DNA of 17,671 nucleotides from Bacteroidaceae bacterium (GTDB lineage Bacteria; Bacteroidota; Bacteroidia; Bacteroidales; Bacteroidaceae), in assembly GCA_016284115.1 (NCBI GenBank), contig JAEEOD010000100.1:1-17671 (forward strand), written 5' to 3'. Below, one piece after another: positions 8,111-15,466 of this stretch. The notes under the pieces were generated by a model. It saw only the letters and a list, made by a program, of their open reading frames with translations. It did no database searches and was not told the origin of the DNA. A program made the translations under genes and the position numbers. Each line of letters starts with the position of its first letter. The stretch's first letter is position 1.

Positions 8111-9820
8111 ATGAAAAAGAACATGTATAAAATAGTATTGGCATTGGCTTTGTTAATTGTTAATTGTCAATTGTCGATTGGCCAAACACCCAAGTGGGCC
8201 GACAAGGCTAGGCAAGCGGTTTTCTCAGTTGTTACCTATGGGGCTGATGGTAAGATGTTAGGTACAGGTAACGGTTTCTTTGTGAGTGAAGATGGCATAG
8301 CATTGTCAGATTATACTTTGTTTAAGGGGGCATCTCGTGCAGAGATTATCAATGCTGAGGGCAAACGTTTGCAGGTATTGGAGATAATGGGTGCCAACGA
8401 GATGTATGATGTATTGAAATTCAAAGTAGAAATGAATGGTCAAAAAGCGACGTCGTTGACGTTGGCAACTGGTGCACCTGCCAATGGCAGTCGTGTATAT
8501 TTATTGCCATATTCTACACAGAAAAACACAACTCCGACACAGGGTACAGTGAAAGAGAGTGCTCGTGTGGCAGGTACTTATCTATATTACACTTTGGGTC
8601 TCTCCTTGCAAGATAAGATGGTGAGTTGTCCACTAATGGATGCCAATGGTCAAGTATTTGCTATGGCTCAGCAAACTTCCGATGATACAGATAAAAATAC
8701 GTGTTATGCTATGGATGTTCGCTATGCGATGGCACAAGAAATAAATGCTCTTTCGCTGAATGATGGCTCTTTATCAAATATAGGCATCAAAAAGGCATTG
8801 CCTGATAGTGAAGAACAGGCTTTGGTAACATTATACATGGCCTCTTCAGCCAATAGAGAGGCTTATGCCATGTTACTAAATGATTTTATTGCTAAGTTCC
8901 CTAACAGTGCAGATGGATATGTGCGCCGTGCTACATATGAACTGAATCAGTCGATAGGAGAAACTGCTTTGAAAAAAGCTGAAGCAGACTTGGATAAAGC
9001 TTTGGAGGTTTCGTCAGACAAGGGAGAAACACACTATGAACGTGCCAATCTAATCTATAATTATCAACTTACTAGTCCTGAGAATGTGTATAAAGATTGG
9101 ACGTTTGACAAGGCTTTGAGCGAAGTGCGTGAAGCATTGGCAACCAATGAACTCCCTGCCTACAGCCAGTTGGAGGCCGATATTTTGTTTGCCATGCAGA
9201 ACTATGCAGAGGCATACAAAGCTATTGAAAAAGTGAATGCTTCTCCATTAGCATCGCCAGCTACATGGTACAACGCTGCTCATTGTAAAGAGTTGATGAA
9301 TGCTCCTTCTGACGAAGTAGTTGCTTTGATGGATAAATGCGTAGGTTCTTTTACCCCACCTTATACTGAACAGGCTGCTCCCTATTTGTTGGAACGTGCT
9401 CGCATTTATACGAATGCAGAGAAATACCGTCCTGCCTTGATAGATTACGATGAATACTACAAGGCTGTGAATGGAAAGGTAAACGATCAATTCTATTATC
9501 TGAGAGGACAATGTGCTATGCAGGCTAAAGCTTTTCAGCGTGCTTTGGATGATTATGCTGAAGCCATTGATCTCAATCCAGATGAGTTGACTTATCGTGC
9601 AGAATTGGCTGTGGTTAATATGCGGGTAGGACGCAATGAAGAAGCTATAAAGGTTTTAGATGCAGCTATTGCCAAAGATACGTCCTATGCAGAACTTTAT
9701 CGATTAAAAGGTTTGGCTCTTCTTCAATTGAAGAAAAACAATGATGCACGAGCTGCTTTCAATAAGGCCAAGGAATTAGGGGATTCACAAGTGGATGCTT
9801 TAATCGAGAAATACTTTTGA
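8111..9820 (+). CDS. Exported trypsin-fold pseudoprotease with C-terminal TPRs
   Basis: A 569-residue protein with an N-terminal signal peptide (basic start, hydrophobic run near 8-18, likely cleavage near 24-26), so it is periplasmic or surface-exposed. Residues from about 35 to 190 resemble a trypsin/HtrA-like domain (GTGNGFFVSEDGIAL). The expected catalytic His position reads Thr69 (SDYTL where NNHV is usual). The Asp of the triad may survive in YDVLKF (Asp100), and the usual GNSGGPL reads KMVSCPL, so the nucleophile seems lost. From about 235 to the end are helical TPR-like repeats, clearest at 470-560 (ALDDYAEAIDLNP, EEAIKVLDAAIAKD, DARAAFNKAKELG). The role is unknown; a binding or scaffold function fits better than proteolysis. 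It starts 19 bases after recN. Its 3' end overlaps folC by 21 bases. Confidence 0.82.
   Translation: MKKNMYKIVLALALLIVNCQLSIGQTPKWADKARQAVFSVVTYGADGKMLGTGNGFFVSEDGIALSDYTLFKGASRAEIINAEGKRLQVLEIMGANEMYDVLKFKVEMNGQKATSLTLATGAPANGSRVYLLPYSTQKNTTPTQGTVKESARVAGTYLYYTLGLSLQDKMVSCPLMDANGQVFAMAQQTSDDTDKNTCYAMDVRYAMAQEINALSLNDGSLSNIGIKKALPDSEEQALVTLYMASSANREAYAMLLNDFIAKFPNSADGYVRRATYELNQSIGETALKKAEADLDKALEVSSDKGETHYERANLIYNYQLTSPENVYKDWTFDKALSEVREALATNELPAYSQLEADILFAMQNYAEAYKAIEKVNASPLASPATWYNAAHCKELMNAPSDEVVALMDKCVGSFTPPYTEQAAPYLLERARIYTNAEKYRPALIDYDEYYKAVNGKVNDQFYYLRGQCAMQAKAFQRALDDYAEAIDLNPDELTYRAELAVVNMRVGRNEEAIKVLDAAIAKDTSYAELYRLKGLALLQLKKNNDARAAFNKAKELGDSQVDALIEKYF
8153..8180. repeat. Tandem heptamer tract (TTAATTG type), 4 units, inside signal-peptide codons
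   Basis: Four 7-base units: TTAATTG twice, then TCAATTG and TCGATTG. It encodes the stretch LIVNCQLSI at the end of the signal peptide of the pseudoprotease/TPR gene. Because 7 is not a multiple of 3, gain or loss of one unit would shift the frame. Confidence 0.8.
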
Positions 9821-11047
9821 TTCTAGTAAGTCAGCTACAATAAAGTTACTGCCTCCTACGAAGATGAAGTCTTCTGGGAGGCTTTTTTTCATCGCTGCCC
9901 TTACTGCATTCTTCACACTGACATAAGCTTTCCCTTTCAGCCCTGCTTCTGTTGCCAGATGTAAAAGTTGCTTTGCTGGCAATGCTCGATTCACACTCGC
10001 TTGAGTAAAGTAGTATATCGCTTCTCTAGGGAGTAAAGCAAGCACGCCACTTATGTCTTTGTCGTTCACCATACCGATCACAATATGCAACTGATGGCAT
10101 GATTGTTGGCGAAGCTGTTCCACAACGTAAGTAATGCCTCCTACGTTATGGCCTGTGTCGCATACAAGAGTAGGGTGGTCATGCAGCTTTTGCCAACGCC
10201 CCATTAATCCTGTCAACTCCACCACATGGGCGAATCCTTCGCGCACGTTCTCTTCATCAATATGATAGCCAGCTTCTTTTAATAAAGGCAATGCTGTAAA
10301 CAAAGTGCGTTTGTTTTTCTCCTGATAGATACCCTTGAGTTCATATTCCATACCGGGATAATCCTCACGGTCATTCTCCTCAGCAAAAAAGATAGGAGCA
10401 CCCACTTCCGTTGCCTTTGCCATAAAAACAGGCTTGGTCTCTGGTGTAGTTTCTCCGATAACCACTGGAATACCTTTCTTGATAATGCCAGCTTTCTCTC
10501 CTGCGATCTTTGCCAAGGTATTACCTAAAAACTGCACATGATCGAAACTGATGTTGGTAATGATGCTCAAGTCTGGCGTAATAATATTGGTACAATCAAG
10601 TCTGCCTCCCAGACCTACTTCTATTACAGCTACATCTACCTGCTCGTCTGCGAAATATTTGAAAGCCATAGCTGTGGCTAATTCGAAAAAAGAAGGGCAC
10701 AATGGTTCAAAGAAACTACGTTCATGCTCTACAAAATTTACTACATAATCTTTGGAGATTGGCGTGCCGTTGATACGGATGCGCTCACGAAAATCCACTA
10801 AATGAGGTGAGGTGTATAGCCCTGTTTTGTACCCGGCACTTTGTAGAATAGCAGCTAATGTATGACTCACTGAGCCCTTGCCGTTTGTACCAGCCACATG
10901 TATGGTGCGAAACTGACGGTGGGGATGTCCGAAGTGGGTATCTAAGGCAAATGTATTATCCAACCCTTCTTTATACGCAGTACCACCTACACGCTGAAAC
11001 ATGGGTACTTGGTTATATAAATATGTCAAAGTTTCTTGATAGTCCAT
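9800..11047 (-). CDS. folC: Bifunctional folylpolyglutamate / dihydrofolate synthase
   Basis: Cytoplasmic Mur-ligase-family ATPase that adds glutamate to folates and, in many bacteria, makes dihydrofolate from dihydropteroate. The P-loop is HVAGTNGKGSVSHTL (GKGS near 56-59), followed by the family motif YTSPHLVDFRERIRING, then VGLGGRLDCTN, FDHVQFLG and the C-terminal domain motif DTGHNVGG. I place the start at the ATG at 11047, giving 415 residues (MDYQETLTYLYNQ). An in-frame ATG at 11071 would add eight basic residues but lies upstream of the transcription start expected from the -7 box at 11069-11076. The last 21 bases overlap the convergent upstream gene. An intrinsic terminator for that gene is written into the folC codons at 9851-9889. 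Confidence 0.94.
   Translation of the reverse strand: MDYQETLTYLYNQVPMFQRVGGTAYKEGLDNTFALDTHFGHPHRQFRTIHVAGTNGKGSVSHTLAAILQSAGYKTGLYTSPHLVDFRERIRINGTPISKDYVVNFVEHERSFFEPLCPSFFELATAMAFKYFADEQVDVAVIEVGLGGRLDCTNIITPDLSIITNISFDHVQFLGNTLAKIAGEKAGIIKKGIPVVIGETTPETKPVFMAKATEVGAPIFFAEENDREDYPGMEYELKGIYQEKNKRTLFTALPLLKEAGYHIDEENVREGFAHVVELTGLMGRWQKLHDHPTLVCDTGHNVGGITYVVEQLRQQSCHQLHIVIGMVNDKDISGVLALLPREAIYYFTQASVNRALPAKQLLHLATEAGLKGKAYVSVKNAVRAAMKKSLPEDFIFVGGSNFIVADLLESKVFLD
9851..9889 (+). terminator. Intrinsic terminator for the dnaN-recN unit, embedded in folC
   Basis: On the plus strand GCCTCC (9851-9856) pairs with GGAGGC (9877-9882), and inside it GAAGA (9860-9864) pairs with TCTTC (9870-9874). 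A run of seven T follows at 9883-9889. It begins 31 bases after the stop of the pseudoprotease/TPR gene. On the minus strand the same bases encode folC residues KKSLPEDFIFVGG. Confidence 0.75.
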
Positions 11048-11064
11048 CTTTTTTCTTATCTTTG
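11036..11064 (+). promoter_or_regulatory. Bacteroidetes-type promoter for the FAD oxidoreductase gene
   Basis: TATCTTTG at 11057-11064 matches TAnnTTTG, with TTG at 11036-11038 as a -33 candidate 18 bases upstream. Transcription would start near 11071, leaving a leader of roughly 34 bases. The -33 region lies inside the first codons of folC. The box faces the folC -7 box across 4 bases. Confidence 0.6.
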
Positions 11065-11068
11065 AAGC

Positions 11069-11076
11069 CAAAGTTA
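11069..11076 (-). promoter_or_regulatory. Bacteroidetes -7 box for folC
   Basis: On the minus strand the bases read TAACTTTG, matching TAnnTTTG. Transcription would start near 11062, about 15 bases before the folC ATG at 11047. No strong -33 element is seen; TTCG near 11093-11096 is the best weak candidate. Confidence 0.6.
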
Positions 11077-11104
11077 CACATTTTTTCTTAACGAAGATGG
11101 TATT

Positions 11105-12667
11105 ATGAAAAGAATTAGATTATTATTAATAATGTTGATTGCTTATACTGGCATCCAAGCTGCTGAAGTGGTGGACATCTGTATATATGGAGGAACATCT
11201 TCAGGGGTGATGGCAGCATATACAGCTTGTAAGGAAGAAAAGACTGTATTGTTAGTGGAACCAACCGACCGGATTGGAGGTCTTACTACTGGAGGCTTGG
11301 GTGCTACAGATATAGGCAATCCTTATATAATGAAAGGTTACACCTATGATTTCTATCGTCGCATTGGTCAGCATTATGGCACAAACTCCATGAAGTTTGC
11401 TTTTGAACCTAAAGTGGCGTTGTCCATCTATCAACAATATGTGGATGAGGCAGGTGTGCGTATTCTCTATAACCATCGTCTCTTGGAAGTAAAAAAAGAA
11501 GGTAATGTCATCAAGAGCATAATAGTGGAGGACAGCCAGCATCCTTCTCTTCAAACCAATATCACTATTGAAGCTCGCGAGTTTATAGACTGCTCTTACG
11601 AAGGAGACTTAATGGCTCGTGCAGGTGTAAGCTATACCATAGGTCGTGAGGGTAATAACGTATATGGCGAAACCTGGAATGGCGCATTCTGGTCGCTCCA
11701 TCATCAATTGCCTGACTATATAGACCCTTATGTAGTGAAGGGAGATTCCAAGAGTGGATTGCTTTATGGTATCCTACCAGGAGAACCACCCTTGCAAGGG
11801 GAAGGTGATAACCATATTCAGGCGTATAATTACCGAATTACTTTGACGGACGATCCTTCCAATATGATTCCCATCGAGGAACCAGCTAACTATGACCCAC
11901 AGAAATACGAGTTGCTTATTCGTTGGAAAGAGCGTTCACCTTTTTCTGAACAGGGATTGTCAGATGTCTTTATTTGGAGTGAGATGCCAGGGCGCAAGAC
12001 CGACATCAACAACAGAGGTGGATTCTCTACTGATATGATTGGCGAAAATTGGGATTATCCAGAAGCCAGTTATGAACGTAGGGCAGAGATTGCACAACAA
12101 CACCTCGACTATACCAAGGGCTTGTTGTATTTTATTGGCCATGATGAACGCATACCAGCTTTTGTGCGTAATGAGATGCTGCGCTGGGGGTACCCAAAGG
12201 ATGAGTTCCTTACTTCAGGCCATTTCACCCCTCAACTTTACATACGCGAAAGTCGTCGCATGTTGGGACGCTATGTGATGACGCAGGCCGATTGTGAGAG
12301 CAAGACCTTGGTGGATGATTATGTGGGTTGGGCTGCATATACGATGGACTCCCATAATTGTGGGCGTTATGTCATCAATGGAATGGTGAAAAATGAGGGG
12401 AATGTTGAGATTGGCATCAAAGAACCTTATCGTGTATCGTACCGTTCCATCACACCAAACGAAGAAGAATGTTGTAACTTGTTGGTGCCTGTATGTCTGT
12501 CTGCTTCGCACATTGCATATGGAAGTATCCGTATGGAACCTGTGTTTATGGTGCTCGGACAAAGTGCAGCTTTGGCAGCTTGCCAGGCCATAGACCAATT
12601 TGGTGGCATCATACAGCGTGTTGATGCCACCAAAGTCTATAGTAGAATGGAAAATTCAGTGAAATAA
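11105..12667 (+). CDS. Exported FAD-dependent oxidoreductase (FAD_oxidored family)
   Basis: A 520-residue protein with a signal peptide (MKRIR, then a hydrophobic run, likely cut after IQA near residue 19), so it acts outside the cytoplasm. The Rossmann-type FAD-binding start is degenerate, DICIYGGTSSGVMAAYTA, followed by LLVEPTDRIGGLTTGGLG, typical of the FAD_oxidored family (PF12831). The C-terminal SIRMEPVFMVLGQSAALAA closes the FAD domain, as is usual in this family. Members are common in Bacteroidetes, often near glycan-degradation genes and sometimes labelled putative xanthan lyases. The substrate is unknown, and no polysaccharide-utilisation genes surround it here. It is transcribed alone, divergent from folC and convergent with the next gene, whose stop is 2 bases away. 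Confidence 0.88.
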   Translation: MKRIRLLLIMLIAYTGIQAAEVVDICIYGGTSSGVMAAYTACKEEKTVLLVEPTDRIGGLTTGGLGATDIGNPYIMKGYTYDFYRRIGQHYGTNSMKFAFEPKVALSIYQQYVDEAGVRILYNHRLLEVKKEGNVIKSIIVEDSQHPSLQTNITIEAREFIDCSYEGDLMARAGVSYTIGREGNNVYGETWNGAFWSLHHQLPDYIDPYVVKGDSKSGLLYGILPGEPPLQGEGDNHIQAYNYRITLTDDPSNMIPIEEPANYDPQKYELLIRWKERSPFSEQGLSDVFIWSEMPGRKTDINNRGGFSTDMIGENWDYPEASYERRAEIAQQHLDYTKGLLYFIGHDERIPAFVRNEMLRWGYPKDEFLTSGHFTPQLYIRESRRMLGRYVMTQADCESKTLVDDYVGWAAYTMDSHNCGRYVINGMVKNEGNVEIGIKEPYRVSYRSITPNEEECCNLLVPVCLSASHIAYGSIRMEPVFMVLGQSAALAACQAIDQFGGIIQRVDATKVYSRMENSVK

Positions 12668-12676
12668 ACTTATTTC
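12661..12676. repeat. 16-bp palindrome joining two convergent stop codons
   Basis: GAAATAA, two central bases (AC), then TTATTTC: perfect 7-base arms. Each arm contains the stop codon of one of the two converging genes. It is too A/T-rich for a strong terminator hairpin and has no T-run immediately after it. Confidence 0.7.
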
Positions 12677-13653
12677 TTGAATTGTCCGTAGTATTTCAGG
12701 AACTGAGTACGTTCGAAGGTGTTGACGCCTTCGTTACGGTCGTGCATGTTCAGCATGCCTTTAAACATACTGATGTTGTCCATTGTGTGGGTGTCCATCC
12801 ATTCCTTTAAACCATCGGTCATTTCTTTGATAATGCCGTTTCCTTTCAGATAGATGGCACTGCAAACCTCTACTGCAGACGCACCAGCTAAGATACTCTT
12901 CACCACACCAGCAGCGTTGTGTACACCACCCGAAACGGCAAAGCTATAATTGCTGATTGCAGCAGAGGCGATGCCTGTCCAGCGTAACGATTTACTAAGG
13001 TCAGCTTCAGTGGTAAATGCTTTGCCTGCACATTGCTCTATTTTGTCGATATTGATGTCTGTAGGATAGAAGCGGTTAAACAGTACTACACCGTCAGCAC
13101 CATTCGCGCGCAACTGATGAATCAGAGCCACAGGATTAGTAAAGTTGTCTCCCAGTTTCATGATTACTGGTATCTTGACAGCCTTCTTTACCAATTTTAA
13201 TATATCTATATGCTTTTTCTCAAAAGAACCATATTGGTATTCGAGTGAAGTCTGCAATGCCAGGATATTAATCTCCAAAGCATCTGCACCAGCCTCTTCA
13301 ATTTTCTTGGCAAATGCTGTCCAGTTGCCTTCATCATATGCATTGATGCTGGCAATTACTGGTACATCCACTACTTTTTTAGTGTCACGTATAAAAGCAA
13401 AATATTCTTCCAATTTATGATGGCGCACATACTCAGTCAGATCGTTGCCACCCACTACAAATGGGTCGAAGTCTTCCATATCCTCTACCTCTAGAAGAAT
13501 CTGCTCCTCAAAGAGTGACTTCAATACGATAGCACCTGCACCAGCTTCGCAGAGTTTCTTGTTTTTCTCCACGCTGTCGGTGAGGCTCGAGCTACTCACG
13601 ATGATAGGGTTCTTGAGTTTCAACCCTGCATAAGTTGTCTCTAATGTTCTCAT
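12670..13653 (-). CDS. Dihydroorotate dehydrogenase-like FMN protein
   Basis: A 327-residue TIM-barrel flavoprotein related to PyrD. FMN-site features are visible: PIIVSSSSLT at strand 1, AGAGAIVLKSLFEEQ, VPVIASINAYD, VIMKLGDNF and, near the end, SGGVHNAAGVVKSILAGASAVEV for phosphate binding. In true DHODs the catalytic loop follows ELNxSCPN; here the region reads LEINILALQTSLEYQ, with no NxSxPN and no Cys base. This matches a DHOD-like subgroup described as keeping FMN but lacking catalytic residues. So it is probably not the pyrimidine enzyme; its true substrate is unknown. It is the last gene of the minus-strand unit, starting 7 bases after yggS. Confidence 0.88.
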   Translation of the reverse strand: MRTLETTYAGLKLKNPIIVSSSSLTDSVEKNKKLCEAGAGAIVLKSLFEEQILLEVEDMEDFDPFVVGGNDLTEYVRHHKLEEYFAFIRDTKKVVDVPVIASINAYDEGNWTAFAKKIEEAGADALEINILALQTSLEYQYGSFEKKHIDILKLVKKAVKIPVIMKLGDNFTNPVALIHQLRANGADGVVLFNRFYPTDINIDKIEQCAGKAFTTEADLSKSLRWTGIASAAISNYSFAVSGGVHNAAGVVKSILAGASAVEVCSAIYLKGNGIIKEMTDGLKEWMDTHTMDNISMFKGMLNMHDRNEGVNTFERTQFLKYYGQFKK

Positions 13654-13660
13654 GTTTTTA

Positions 13661-14338
13661 TTAGGTTAATTTGTTATATTTTCTTTCTCCAAAAATTAGG
13701 GTGCCAATGCGGATGAACGTACTTCCATGTCGGATAGCGATGGGGTAATCTTCTGTCATACCCATCGAAAGCTCCTTAAAAGCAGTCTCACCAGCAAACC
13801 ATTTGATTTTCAGTTCCTCTAAAAATGCTTGCAAGCTGGCAAATTCATGTTCCACCTGTATCATATCATCCGTAAAGGTGGCCATGCCCATCAGTCCGCA
13901 GATACGCACATGTGTCAGTTGCCTCCACGTTCCCTCGTTGAGCAATTCCCTGCATTCGTCGAAGGTCATGCCGAATTTGGTTTCCTCATGGGCAATATGT
14001 ATCTGCAATAGTACATCGATGATACGACCAGCCTTCTCAGCTTGGCGGTCCACTTCTTGCAACAGATGCAAGCTGTCGATGCTGTGTATCATCGCCACAA
14101 AAGGAGCGATATACTTCACCTTGTTGGTTTGCAAATGCCCAATAAAGTGCCATTGGATATCGGCAGGAAGTACCTCATGCTTGGCTGTCATTTCCTGCAC
14201 TTTATTCTCGCCAAATAAGCGTTGACCAGCATCATAAGCTTCCATTATCGCTTCTGCGGGATGAAACTTCGATACCGCTATCAGCTTAACACCAGCTGGC
14301 AGTTCTGAGGTAATATTTTTTATTTCTTCTGCAATCAT
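13661..14338 (-). CDS. yggS: YggS/PLPBP family pyridoxal phosphate homeostasis protein
   Basis: A cytoplasmic PLP-binding TIM-barrel protein of 225 residues, the family's usual size. It is not an enzyme in known cases but buffers PLP and affects amino- and keto-acid balance. The PLP lysine is Lys24 in LIAVSKFHP. Other landmarks are RLFGENKVQE, WHFIGHLQTNKVK, GLMGMAT, and the phosphate-site end SMGMTEDYPIAIRHGST followed by IRIGTLIFGER. Its start overlaps the DUF4494 stop by 4 bases (ATGA), so translation is probably coupled. Confidence 0.95.
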   Translation of the reverse strand: MIAEEIKNITSELPAGVKLIAVSKFHPAEAIMEAYDAGQRLFGENKVQEMTAKHEVLPADIQWHFIGHLQTNKVKYIAPFVAMIHSIDSLHLLQEVDRQAEKAGRIIDVLLQIHIAHEETKFGMTFDECRELLNEGTWRQLTHVRICGLMGMATFTDDMIQVEHEFASLQAFLEELKIKWFAGETAFKELSMGMTEDYPIAIRHGSTFIRIGTLIFGERKYNKLT

Positions 14339-14799
14339 CCAACTTCTGGTTTATCATCCTTGACACCAAATGGGAACACATCCATCAGCGGAGTCTCTTG
14401 TATGCTGGCAATCACATAGTCCATCATCGAGCCCCTCATACCTTCTTCAAGGTTCTTCAAGGCAGAACGCAGGTCGATCGCCTGTACTAACATCATCGAA
14501 TTGGTTTTCTTCTCTTTGCCAGTTTTCTCGTCCAAAGTGATAAACACAAGTTTTGCCTTATACCAGCGATCGGCTGATGCATCTTCGCTATAGAAAAGCT
14601 CTGAATAGTTGGCACGTTTGATATCAGATACAGTGAACTCACCTGCCATGAAAGGAGTCACCTCCTCAATGATACGTGCCTCAGCTTCTGTAAAGCTCAG
14701 CGCATCAACGAGGTAAGGTTCCGTCACTTTCTTAGTCATTCCGTTTTCTAATGTCTTTTCGTATTGAATCTTGCATTCAAACCAAGTATGTAATGCCAT
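14335..14799 (-). CDS. DUF4494 family protein
   Basis: A 154-residue protein I recognise as DUF4494, a small family found in Bacteroidetes; function unknown. It begins MALHTWFECKIQYEK and contains EAEARIIEEVTPFM, FTVSDIKRANYSELF and RWYKAKLVFITLDEKTGKEKK. The predicted content is mixed alpha/beta. There is no signal peptide, membrane segment or recognisable catalytic motif. It is translationally coupled to yggS by a 4-base overlap, so a role connected to PLP homeostasis or to amino-acid metabolism is possible, but that is inference from position alone. Confidence 0.88.
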   Translation of the reverse strand: MALHTWFECKIQYEKTLENGMTKKVTEPYLVDALSFTEAEARIIEEVTPFMAGEFTVSDIKRANYSELFYSEDASADRWYKAKLVFITLDEKTGKEKKTNSMMLVQAIDLRSALKNLEEGMRGSMMDYVIASIQETPLMDVFPFGVKDDKPEVG

Positions 14800-14818
14800 A
14801 ATATATTAATTTTAGTTG

Positions 14819-15457
14819 TCAGTTTTTCTTTGTTCCTTTATAAATGAGATATCCCACAATCAGTACGCCTATAGCGATGAAAACATAGCCTATCTCGTGG
14901 CTATATTCCTTAACTTGCATCAGTAACTGCTCTTCAGTTTCTATACCTGGCACTTTGCTCAGATAATAACCTATGGCAGCAAGGATCGAGTTCCATATGC
15001 CAGCGCCTAAGGTGGTGTAGAGTATAAACGTACTCAGTTTCATCCTCGACAAACCAGCAGGGATGGAAATCAGTTGTCGCACTGCAGGGATGAGTCGTCC
15101 TATAAAAGTAGATAAGGCCCCATGCTCAGCAAAATAATCTTCCGCACGCTTCACCTTCGCCTCATCGATGAGGCAGATGTGCCCCAAACGACTATTGGCA
15201 AACTTATAGATGATAGGTCTGCCTAACCATCGAGATAGATAATAGTTGATGAGTGCGCCGATGTTTGCTCCCAAAGTGGCGAAGAACACCACTAAGAAGA
15301 CGTTCATGCTACTGTCGCTGGCTGATTTCCAGGCAGCAGGCGGTACCACCACTTCCGAGGGGAAGGGGATGAACGAACTCTCTATTGCCATCAGCAATGT
15401 GATGGTCCAATAGTTGAGGTGGTCGAGGCACCATTGTATAAATGCTACTGATTCCAT
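14819..15457 (-). CDS. DedA family integral membrane protein
   Basis: A 212-residue inner-membrane protein of the DedA/VTT superfamily; members include flippases for undecaprenyl phosphate and phospholipids. Key family parts are the re-entrant loop with acidic residues, IESSFIPFPSEVVVPPA (Glu26, Glu35), and the arginine motif GRLIPAVRQLISIPAG. Hydrophobic segments occur near 18-40, 52-75, 135-180 and 185-207, with a basic C-terminal tail. Several DedA proteins use the acidic and arginine residues for proton-coupled transport; both are kept here, so it is likely active. It lies 9 bases after the TPR gene and 19 bases before DUF4494 on the minus strand. Confidence 0.93.
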   Translation of the reverse strand: MESVAFIQWCLDHLNYWTITLLMAIESSFIPFPSEVVVPPAAWKSASDSSMNVFLVVFFATLGANIGALINYYLSRWLGRPIIYKFANSRLGHICLIDEAKVKRAEDYFAEHGALSTFIGRLIPAVRQLISIPAGLSRMKLSTFILYTTLGAGIWNSILAAIGYYLSKVPGIETEEQLLMQVKEYSHEIGYVFIAIGVLIVGYLIYKGTKKN

Positions 15458-15466
15458 ATTAATCTT

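Noticed and set aside
11048..11071. Longer FolC start at the ATG at 11071
   Set aside because: It would lie at the -7 promoter box and upstream of the expected transcript start; the ATG at 11047 matches the usual FolC N terminus.
12215..12598. 127-codon open frame opposite the FAD oxidoreductase gene
   Set aside because: Antisense to conserved FAD-family sequence; its translation resembles no protein family I know.
13803..14225. 140-codon open frame opposite yggS, a possible antisense gene
   Set aside because: Cys/Ser-rich low-quality translation with no domain, lying wholly antisense to a well-conserved gene.
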